Assembly: GCF_023022965.1 (NCBI RefSeq)
Contig: NZ_CP095462.1
Location: 3,452,001 to 3,516,000, forward strand
From: Ectobacillus sp. JY-23
GTDB taxonomy: Bacteria > Bacillota > Bacilli > Bacillales > Bacillaceae_G
Direction of reading: 5' to 3'
Length of the DNA stretch: 64,000 bases
Below the pieces are notes generated by a model. The model saw only the letters and a list, made by a program, of their open reading frames with translations, was not told the origin of the DNA and did not search any database. This document shows positions 33,398 to 40,489 of this stretch, piece after piece. Each line of letters starts with the position of its first letter. Position 1 is the first letter of the stretch. The position numbers and the translations under genes are program-made.

Positions 33398-33505
33398 AAA
33401 TAAAAGAGAGAAACGGGCTACGGTCAGGGTTTAGAAGAAAAAAGGGCTCCAAGGCCGCCATGATGCTAAAAATAAGATTGAAATGAATATAAGAGGATGT
33501 GTCGT

Positions 33506-34120
33506 ATGCCAAAGGTTTCTGAGGAATATAAGGAAAGAAAGAGAGAGTTGCTGCTAGAAAGTGCATTGCAATGCTTTTCGGAAAAAGGATATGATGCTAC
33601 CACAATTGATGATATTGCCGCGTATTCTAAAACGAGCAAAGGGTTTATTTACAACTATTTCAGCAGCAAGGAAGAATTATATATTGCATTGATGGAAGAA
33701 AGAACAAGTCGAACGTTTACTGCGCTTCGTGAGCGTTTTGCGACGATTGAAGGTGCGACCGGAAAAATAAAAGAGCTGTTTCGTATGTATCGAGAGGCGA
33801 AAGTGGGTCTGCAGTGGCAAGGGTTAATTCGGGTGCATATGGAATTCTGGATTCATTCTGCTCGTCATGAGAATCTCCGCGACATTATGGTGTCGCGCTA
33901 TAAGTATCAATATCGTGATTTTTTGAAAGAGATCATTGAAGAGGGAAAAGCAAGCGGTGAATTCGAGGCGCATGTTGATGCGACTGTAATCGCCAGCATG
34001 TTTTGGGGCATAATTGATGGTTTATCGCTGCATTACTCGGTTATTGGTGACGAATATGAGTATCGCCGTCATTTTATACAAGCAGAACAGATGGTGCTCT
34101 TGTATGTAGGAAAAAAGTGA
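33506..34120 (+). CDS. TetR-family transcriptional regulator
   Basis: 204-residue repressor. The N-terminal helix-turn-helix is clear: ALQCFSEKGYDATTIDDIAAYSKTSKGFIYNYFSSKEEL (shown in part: GYDATTIDDIA, GFIYNYFSSKEEL). The C-terminal helices bind an unknown ligand. An ATG at 33497 abuts AAGAGG, so ATG 33506, nine bases later, is chosen. The next gene follows at once on the same strand and may be its target. Confidence 0.9.
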   Translation: MPKVSEEYKERKRELLLESALQCFSEKGYDATTIDDIAAYSKTSKGFIYNYFSSKEELYIALMEERTSRTFTALRERFATIEGATGKIKELFRMYREAKVGLQWQGLIRVHMEFWIHSARHENLRDIMVSRYKYQYRDFLKEIIEEGKASGEFEAHVDATVIASMFWGIIDGLSLHYSVIGDEYEYRRHFIQAEQMVLLYVGKK

Positions 34121-34146
34121 ACACACTGCTTGATAAGGAGGAGTAT

Positions 34147-35391
34147 ATGAAGAAAAAGGTCCAAGCCTATATGGATATGCTTGCCACGAGCAATTATTTT
34201 AACGGTGCTGTGCTTGTCGCACACAAAGAAGATGTATTGCTAAAAGAGAGCTATGGCATGTCTTCCTTTCAATATGAAGTAGCGCATACAACGAAAAGTA
34301 AATTTCGCATCGGGTCTTTGACAAAAGCGTTCACGGCGATGGCAGTTTTGCAGCTGCATGAAATGGGAAGGCTTGATATCGATGGTGCTGTCGAGACAGT
34401 ATTGCCAGATTTTCCGCATGAGCCTGTCACAATTCGGCATTTGCTTCAAAACACATCCGGCATCCCAAATTTTACATCGTTTCCGGCATATTGGGAGCAA
34501 AGTATGCGATTGCGGACGACCTTGGAGGCGGTGCTTAGTTCGTTTTGGCATATGCCGCTGGAGTTTGATCCGGGTACCCGCATGAGCTACAGTAATTCCG
34601 GCTACCTCCTTTTGACAGCCATTATTGAAAGGGTGTCGGGTATGTCATACGAAGCTTATTTGCGGAGAGAGATTTTCGATGTATTAGGCCTGAAAAACAC
34701 GGGTGTGGATAATGGGCGACAGATTGTACCATCATTGGCGACCGGTCATACGGTATGGGGCGATGTCATCCACACGGAATTCATCGACATGAGCTTTCCG
34801 CTTGGTGCCTATGGTGTATATTCCACAATAGAAGATTTATATATTTGGAGTGAGGCATTGCAAACGAACAAGCTGCTATGTAAAGAACTGCAGGAGGAAA
34901 TGTTCAAGGCTTCTCATGGTTATGGGCTTGGTTGGTTCATCGAGGGGCGGCAAGCGAGTCATTTTGGTGACATTAACGGATTTGTAAATTATTTTCTGCT
35001 GGATTTGGAAAACGAGTTGACTGTAATCGTGTTAAGCAACATTAACATTACACCCGTAATCAGCATCGGCAGGGATTTGAAAAAAATTGTGCTTGGGGAA
35101 GAGGTGCGGCCGCTACGGGCGTTCCGCGCGCTCGATCTGCCGATGCTGTATTTGACAGGAGAGTATGGGGCGCTGTCCATCGGCTTTGATGACACGTTGT
35201 ACGCGATCATTCCAAAAATGTACGGTGTTCCTTACAAATTCCGTTTGTTCCCTGTTGAAGCCACTGAAGAAAGGGTTGTGTGCAAAAGCGATTTCGTGCA
35301 TGATACGTATGTGTTCGAGCTGGAGATGAGACACGTGCGGGCGGTTACTGTGACAGGACCAGACGGCAGTACAACGAGGTATGAAAAGTGA
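34147..35391 (+). CDS. Beta-lactamase-fold serine hydrolase (class C / PBP4*-like)
   Basis: 414-residue protein without a signal peptide. SxxK is SLTK near residue 62, YxN is YSN near residue 145, and HFG near residue 280 stands for the third motif. The C-terminal 110 residues form an extra domain often seen in PbpE-like proteins. The frame is open from 34117, but ATG 34147 is preceded by AAGGAGGAGTAT. It is likely co-transcribed with the tetR gene, which may sense its substrate or product. Confidence 0.82.
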   Translation: MKKKVQAYMDMLATSNYFNGAVLVAHKEDVLLKESYGMSSFQYEVAHTTKSKFRIGSLTKAFTAMAVLQLHEMGRLDIDGAVETVLPDFPHEPVTIRHLLQNTSGIPNFTSFPAYWEQSMRLRTTLEAVLSSFWHMPLEFDPGTRMSYSNSGYLLLTAIIERVSGMSYEAYLRREIFDVLGLKNTGVDNGRQIVPSLATGHTVWGDVIHTEFIDMSFPLGAYGVYSTIEDLYIWSEALQTNKLLCKELQEEMFKASHGYGLGWFIEGRQASHFGDINGFVNYFLLDLENELTVIVLSNINITPVISIGRDLKKIVLGEEVRPLRAFRALDLPMLYLTGEYGALSIGFDDTLYAIIPKMYGVPYKFRLFPVEATEERVVCKSDFVHDTYVFELEMRHVRAVTVTGPDGSTTRYEK

Positions 35392-35489
35392 GGAAGTCCT
35401 GAAGGGGCCTAAAATTGGACCGCAGGAGGCCATTATTCTGATATGGATTCTTGTGTGAGCTGGTCTGAGCCTATCTGAGATATTGAAGT

Positions 35490-35515
35490 GAGGGAAGACG
35501 GTGTTTTCTTCCCTC
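35490..35515. terminator. Terminator between the beta-lactamase-fold and DinB genes
   Basis: GAGGGAAGA / TCTTCCCTC, 9 bp, 8-base loop, short T run. Confidence 0.75.
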
Positions 35516-35528
35516 TTTGTCCGTGGTA

Positions 35529-36047
35529 CTATTTCAGTATATATCTTTCTTGTATGATGTTTTGATGATGGAGCGCATGACCGGCGATGATATATGCGAT
35601 TGCGCGTACGGTAGTTGGATACTCCAAAACCGTGCCGGTTCGCTTCCATGCGTGATCGGGTAGGCACGTCAGTAAGGAACAGGTGCATTGACGGACCGCC
35701 GATAGCTCCGCAAGCACATGATGCAACTCGAGCCGGTGGAAGTCTGCGTTCGCTATATAGGCGTCCTCATCGAACGACGGCAGCGGCATTTGGTCGCCAC
35801 GGGCCACGACAAGAAGACGGTAGCTCATCACGCGCTCCGTATCCGCGATATGTCCGAGCGCCTCCTTTAGGCTCCACTTTCCTACAGCATATCGGTATTC
35901 CTCTTGCGCTTTTGATACGTTTTCGACCAAGCGATGTGTGTCTTCTTGTTGCTTCTTTAGAATTTCGAGCAAGTCTCCATCGGGAACGTGTGCGAGGTAT
36001 CCTGCGAAATATGGATTGTATTCGTTCGATTGCGGGCGTTGAAGCAT
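35529..36047 (-). CDS. DinB/YfiT-family putative metal-dependent hydrolase
   Basis: 172-residue four-helix-bundle protein of the DinB/YfiT superfamily. The metal-binding histidines fit the pattern: His in ALGHIADTERV (near residue 66) and the two of AGHALHH near residue 157. RBS AAGGAGGCAACTATC precedes ATG 36047; an upstream ATG at 36068 overlaps that site. In low-GC Gram-positives such proteins include bacillithiol S-transferases (BstA), so that role is possible but unproven. Confidence 0.8.
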   Translation of the reverse strand: MLQRPQSNEYNPYFAGYLAHVPDGDLLEILKKQQEDTHRLVENVSKAQEEYRYAVGKWSLKEALGHIADTERVMSYRLLVVARGDQMPLPSFDEDAYIANADFHRLELHHVLAELSAVRQCTCSLLTCLPDHAWKRTGTVLEYPTTVRAIAYIIAGHALHHQNIIQERYILK

Positions 36048-36238
36048 GATAGTTGCCTCCTTATGCATGATATCTTTTTATAAATATGTTAATTGACATG
36101 CATGTTAGACATGGATTACCAAGGTAATGAGAGAATGGAGCCTAGAATAATAGAAATTCCACCAAAGAAAATGGTGAGGATGTGTGCGGAAACGACTTTG
36201 GTAAGGAAAAGCCATTCTGAAGAATCTGATAGAAAGAA

Positions 36239-37066
36239 GTGTTTGTATTGTCTAATCAACGAAGTATAGAACAAAAATTGCGCTCGGATTGTATGAACTG
36301 CTTTGGCTTGTGCTGCGTGGCTTTGCCCTACGCAAAATCAGCCGATTTCGCTTTTAACAAAGATAGTGGTACACCGTGCCGGAATTTGCAGTCCGATTTT
36401 TTATGTGGTATTCATGACGAGTTACGAAGCAAGGGGTTTCGAGGCTGTGTAGCGTATGAATGTTTTGGTGCTGGTCAAAACGTATCGCAAAACATTTATG
36501 AAGGAAAAGACTGGGTGAAGCATCCCGAGCTTGCGAACGAAATGTTTCAAGTCTTTCCTATTGTGCAGCAGCTTCATGAGATGCTTTGGTATATAAAGGA
36601 AGCGTTAGAAGCACAAGTAGCGCAAGCGATTCATGATGAATTGCAAATTGCGTTTGAACGTACGGAGCAGCTGACAAAAAAAGCGCCTGCGGAAATCTTG
36701 GAAATTGATGTGCCAGGGCATCGCGCATATGTCAATGCATTGCTGCTAAAGGTGAGTGAGCTGCTGCGTCCTAAGCCTACAAATGCGAAGCTTGCGAAAC
36801 GAAGAGATTTTCTGGGTGCGAAGCTACAAGGTGCGAACTTAAGAGGAGTTAGCTTACGAGGAGCACTATTAATCGCAGCCGATCTGCGCGGCGCGGATTT
36901 GCGACAAACCGATGTAATCGGCGCAGACTTTAGAGATGCTGACTTGTGCGGTGCGGATCTGCGCGGAAGCATCTTTCTGACGCAGGCGCAGGTGAACGCG
37001 GCAAAAGGGGATACAGCTACGAAGCTGCCACACACGGTCCAAGTGCCGGCACATTGGAAAAAGTGA
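36239..37066 (+). CDS. Cys-rich metal-chelating domain fused to pentapeptide repeats
   Basis: 275-residue protein with two parts. Residues about 18-75 carry eight cysteines (C18, C21, C25, C26, C47, C56, C70, C75) in a YkgJ-like zinc/iron-chelating pattern. A helical middle follows. Residues about 190-255 are pentapeptide repeats of the A(D/N)LRG type, forming a right-handed beta helix. The start is uncertain: GTG 36239 has only a weak RBS, TTG 36248 is an alternative. Function unknown; it is followed by an MFS gene 44 bp later. Confidence 0.8.
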   Translation: MFVLSNQRSIEQKLRSDCMNCFGLCCVALPYAKSADFAFNKDSGTPCRNLQSDFLCGIHDELRSKGFRGCVAYECFGAGQNVSQNIYEGKDWVKHPELANEMFQVFPIVQQLHEMLWYIKEALEAQVAQAIHDELQIAFERTEQLTKKAPAEILEIDVPGHRAYVNALLLKVSELLRPKPTNAKLAKRRDFLGAKLQGANLRGVSLRGALLIAADLRGADLRQTDVIGADFRDADLCGADLRGSIFLTQAQVNAAKGDTATKLPHTVQVPAHWKK

Positions 37067-37110
37067 AGGAAAAAGAAATCATACGAGAGCGAATTTGGTG
37101 GTGAACAGCG

Positions 37111-38343
37111 GTGAAAGATAAAAGCATATTGACGGCTGCATTTTTTTCTTCCTTCGGGAGCACGATGTACTTTATCATTGTCGCTTGGATTTTATATGAG
37201 TTAACCTCCGATGCAACTTACACAGGATTGATGGTAGGTTTCGGATTTTTGCCAGGCGTGTTTATGAATCTCGTGTTTGGCGTATGGGCGGACCGCGCCA
37301 ATCGGAAAACGTTAACGATTTTGGCAACCGGTATTATTTTGCTGTCTATTACAGCCTTATGGGGTGCGATGCTCCTTGATGTAATACAGCCCTGGATGCT
37401 GATTGCTGTACATATGAGTGTCCAAACCTTCGCTTCCTTATTTCGGACGGCACAGCAGGCATTCATTACGGAGGTATATGAGAAAAAAGAGATTCCAAGA
37501 ATCTTTAGCCACCAGGGCTCAGCCGTCTCGGTGGGCGGTTTAATCGGCACAAGCTTTGGCGGCTTTGCGCTGCATTGGTTTTCAGCAGAAGGTGCAGTTG
37601 GTATTGTATTGGGATCGTTTTGTATTACGCTCCTTTGTCTTGGTATGGTGTCGTATGAATTGAAGGAGCGGGCTTATCAGCCTGCATCGGTATTTCGTGA
37701 TTTGACTGACGGCTTTCGCTATATTCACCGCGTGCCCCTTATGTACAGTTTACTAGGACTTATGTTTGTCGGACAGCTTGTGGTACATACAACGGCGGGC
37801 ATGCTGTCCGTATATACTAGCGCTCGTTTACATGGAGATGCGGCACTGTATGGCATCTTGGAAAGTGCTGCTTCGTTAGGGGCAATTGTCGCCGGGGTGA
37901 CAGCTACGTTCTATTTATATAAAGTAAAATATCATGTTCCGTTTTTCGCATTGTTGATAACAGCACTGGGCTTGCTTGGGATGGCTATTTTCAAGGAACC
38001 GGTGATTGCGTTTGGGTGCATATTTATAATCGGTCTTGGCACGACCTGGCTGCGCGTTTTAATGCAGTCTGTCCAGCAGATTGCCACAGAACCAGCCTTT
38101 TACGGCAGAATGGCTGCGACAAGGCAAACAATCAATCAAACCTCGGTGGCAATTGGTGCGCCCGTTTTAGGTGTAATTGCTGACGGATACGGTGTGCAGT
38201 ATTCATATGCCGCTTTACTCGTACCAGTGCTTCTATTGGGATTGATGAGTTTACGTATCGCCAAGCGGCGTGATTTCTCCGCCGTTATTTCGTCCGTTCT
38301 GCCAAAGGAGTCAGATCAAGGGTACCATAAGTCCATGTCGTAA
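37111..38343 (+). CDS. MFS transporter (MFS_3/DHA3-like)
   Basis: 410-residue major facilitator protein with about 12 membrane segments and the loop FGVWADRANRKTL (motif A-like). The general pattern fits the DHA3 drug or siderophore exporters. Start GTG 37111 with only a weak ribosome site. No terminator separates it from the convergent Lrp gene. Confidence 0.82.
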   Translation: MKDKSILTAAFFSSFGSTMYFIIVAWILYELTSDATYTGLMVGFGFLPGVFMNLVFGVWADRANRKTLTILATGIILLSITALWGAMLLDVIQPWMLIAVHMSVQTFASLFRTAQQAFITEVYEKKEIPRIFSHQGSAVSVGGLIGTSFGGFALHWFSAEGAVGIVLGSFCITLLCLGMVSYELKERAYQPASVFRDLTDGFRYIHRVPLMYSLLGLMFVGQLVVHTTAGMLSVYTSARLHGDAALYGILESAASLGAIVAGVTATFYLYKVKYHVPFFALLITALGLLGMAIFKEPVIAFGCIFIIGLGTTWLRVLMQSVQQIATEPAFYGRMAATRQTINQTSVAIGAPVLGVIADGYGVQYSYAALLVPVLLLGLMSLRIAKRRDFSAVISSVLPKESDQGYHKSMS

Positions 38344-38362
38344 CCCTAGCTTTGTTTTCTGT

Positions 38363-38770
38363 TTAGCTATTAATAACAATGGAAAGCTTATAGTTTACAT
38401 GTTCGTTGAGCCCAACTAAAAAACGGTCAAGCTCTTCGTGAGAGGGAAAGCGGCATTCCAGCAAATAGCACCCATCTCCGCTGATTTTAAAATTGTTAAC
38501 GATGTAGGGCTGTGTTTGAAGAAATGCAAGGTAGGGCTGATGATGAACATTTTTTGTGTATATATGTAGAAAGGTATGAACAGGCAGACCTAGCTTTTTG
38601 TGGTTCACTTTAATGGTATAGTTCTCAATGATGCCTTCGTCTTCTAGCTTCAAAACGCGCGTGGAAGCGGCTTGACCAGTAAGATGAACCTTTGCGCCAA
38701 GCTCCTTCATCGTTATACGTCCATTGTTTGATAATTCTTCGATAATTTTTTTGTCAGTAGCATCGAGCAT
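38363..38770 (-). CDS. Lrp/AsnC-family transcriptional regulator
   Basis: 135-residue regulator. The N-terminal winged helix starts MLDATDKKIIEELSNNGRITMKELG and the recognition helix is in LTGQAASTRVLKLEDEGII (quoted in part). The C-terminal RAM domain senses amino acids. ATG 38770 is preceded by GAAAGGAGTTTCAAA, which overlaps the upstream ATG 38794 option. It is divergent from the metallo-beta-lactamase-fold gene and may control it. Confidence 0.9.
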   Translation of the reverse strand: MLDATDKKIIEELSNNGRITMKELGAKVHLTGQAASTRVLKLEDEGIIENYTIKVNHKKLGLPVHTFLHIYTKNVHHQPYLAFLQTQPYIVNNFKISGDGCYLLECRFPSHEELDRFLVGLNEHVNYKLSIVINS

Positions 38771-38888
38771 TTTGAAACTCCTTTCAACATTCAAGTAGAT
38801 GGAGGAAAACTCTTGATTTTGTCTATGTACCTGTTCCTCTTCTTTATATTATCTTATAGAAGAAGCAAATGAAAAGGAGGAAGTGCTT

Positions 38889-39647
38889 ATGCAAATACGA
38901 CAAATTCGCAATGCGACGCTTGTGTTAGAATACGGTGGTAAGAGGTTTCTGGTTGATCCATTTTTTGCGGGACAGGGAACCATACCGGCATTTCCAAATA
39001 CGCCAAATCAAGATAAACAAAATCCGCTGGTGGGGCTGCCAGTTGCTGCAGAAGAGCTAGTGAAGGTGGATGCGGTGTTTGTGACACATTTGCACCTTGA
39101 TCATTTTGATGATGTAGCGAAGCAAGTATTGCCAAAGGATATGCCTATTTATACGCAAAATGAAGAGGATGCGGAAGCAATTCGGAAAGATGGTTTTGCT
39201 CATGTACAGTCCTTTGAACATGGTGTGCAAATCGGAGATGTTCTCATTGCAAAAACAGATGGTCAGCACGGCACAGGCGAAATTGGTAGGATGATGGGTA
39301 ATGTTTCTGGTATTGTGTATAAGCATCCCGATGAACAAACTTTATATATAGCAGGTGACACGATTTGGTGCGATGACGTACAGGAAGCGCTAGAAGCGCA
39401 CAATCCTGGGGTCATTGTGGTAAATGGCGGGGCTGCACAGTTCCTGCAAGGTGACCCGATTACGATGACAAAAGAAGATATCTATCAAACATATGAAGCA
39501 GCTCCGCAGGCGACAATTGTTGTATCGCACATGGAGGCGCTGAATCACTGTTTGTTAACAAGGGCGGAGCTGAAGAGCTTTATGGCGGAAAAAGTGCTGT
39601 CACAACGTGTGGTTGTGCCGGAAGATGGGGAAGTTTTGCAATTTTAG
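38889..39647 (+). CDS. Metallo-beta-lactamase-fold hydrolase (UlaG-like)
   Basis: 252-residue enzyme of the MBL fold. Metal ligands are visible in THLHLDHFDD (HxHxDH), DGQHGTGEIG, AGDTIWCDD and VSHMEALNHC. The opening lacks a signal peptide. The overall pattern fits the UlaG/YtnP-like branch that hydrolyses lactones or phosphodiesters. ATG 38889 is eight bases after AAGGAGG; the in-frame GTG at 38883 is too close. Confidence 0.84.
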   Translation: MQIRQIRNATLVLEYGGKRFLVDPFFAGQGTIPAFPNTPNQDKQNPLVGLPVAAEELVKVDAVFVTHLHLDHFDDVAKQVLPKDMPIYTQNEEDAEAIRKDGFAHVQSFEHGVQIGDVLIAKTDGQHGTGEIGRMMGNVSGIVYKHPDEQTLYIAGDTIWCDDVQEALEAHNPGVIVVNGGAAQFLQGDPITMTKEDIYQTYEAAPQATIVVSHMEALNHCLLTRAELKSFMAEKVLSQRVVVPEDGEVLQF

Positions 39648-39655
39648 ATACGTAA

Positions 39656-39837
39656 AGGCTCTTTTCTAAGAGCTTGTTGTTTTCAGATAGGTTTCTTTGG
39701 TTCAGATTGGTTGGAGCGGAAGGTGCGAGACTCCCGCGGGAGCAGCAGGTCCACAGGCTGTAAGGCGAGGAGGCTCAACGTATGCCCCGCGGAAATCAAC
39801 CACTCGCACATAGCAACAAAGTTTGCGAAAACAGCCT
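39656..39837. mobile_element. MITE-like element, copy B (182 bp)
   Basis: Ends AGGCTCTTTTC and GAAAACAGCCT match copy A exactly. Flanks ACGTAA (39650-39655) and AAGTAA (39838-39843) form a 6-bp target duplication with one change. The centre is GC-rich and foldable (CTCCCGCGGGAG). No coding capacity. It sits 8 bp after the metallo-beta-lactamase-fold gene. Confidence 0.72.
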
Positions 39838-39841
39838 AAGT

Positions 39842-39877
39842 AAAAACAATCTCCTTTTGAATCGGGAGATTGTTTTT
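39842..39877. terminator. Bidirectional terminator
   Basis: AAAAACAATCTCC / GGAGATTGTTTTT, 13 bp, 10-base loop. It separates MITE copy B from the VOC gene. Confidence 0.85.
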
Positions 39878-39943
39878 TTCTATGAAGTCAAAGGTGACAG
39901 AAAAAGGATAGTGGAGTTGATGTAGAAATACATTACAACAGAA

Positions 39944-40294
39944 TCAACATTTGCAAATCATTAAATGGTTGCCGTCAGGGTCTTTAAATTGAAACCAATG
40001 GTTATGCTCGATGTTGGTTGTGATTTCAATGTTTTTGCTTTTCATATACGTATAGGATTGTTCTATATCATCTGTGTTCAGATGAAAAGGCGGGATTTTG
40101 AAAACATGCTCCTCCGCATATATTTTGCTGTCTAACACGATGCTTGTTCCTTTCATAGGCACTATGTACAAATGACCGAATAATATTTCACCGTCTGCTG
40201 GTAAACCTAATAGATCACAGTACCAATCACGAGCGTCTCTAATGTTACGTACCGGGATAAACACAGTACCGATTTGATTTAAAACAGGATGCAT
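39944..40294 (-). CDS. VOC-superfamily protein (glyoxalase/dioxygenase fold)
   Basis: 116-residue single VOC module pair. It begins with the strand IGTVFIPVRNIRDARDWYCDLLGL (quoted in part: ARDWYCDLLGL) and ends with FKDPDGNHLMI, the hallmark of the family. Metal ligands and substrate are not certain. RBS TAGGGAGGTAAGCG. Confidence 0.86.
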   Translation of the reverse strand: MHPVLNQIGTVFIPVRNIRDARDWYCDLLGLPADGEILFGHLYIVPMKGTSIVLDSKIYAEEHVFKIPPFHLNTDDIEQSYTYMKSKNIEITTNIEHNHWFQFKDPDGNHLMICKC

Positions 40295-40415
40295 CGCTTA
40301 CCTCCCTATGTTAGCCTTATAGGTTTATTTTGACACAATACCAAGCTTTTTTAATATATTTTAACATAAATTACCTTTTCATGGGGGTACAATGAAAAAA
40401 GATGTACCTGCATAT

Positions 40416-40458
40416 AAAAAACGAGTACAGCATCGCAAAGATCCTATACTCGTTTTTT
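40416..40458 (-). terminator. Terminator downstream of the S51-like gene
   Basis: AAAAAACGAGTA / TACTCGTTTTTT, 12 bp, with a long 19-base loop. It lies 32 bp past the stop codon of the minus-strand gene. Confidence 0.7.
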
Positions 40459-40489
40459 ATACGTTTTCAATTGCTTGAAAAGCTATGTG

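Noticed and set aside
40392-40478. A 28-codon plus-strand ORF starting MKKDVPAYKK
   Set aside because: Only a poor G-rich stretch upstream, and it spans the terminator hairpin of the S51-like gene.
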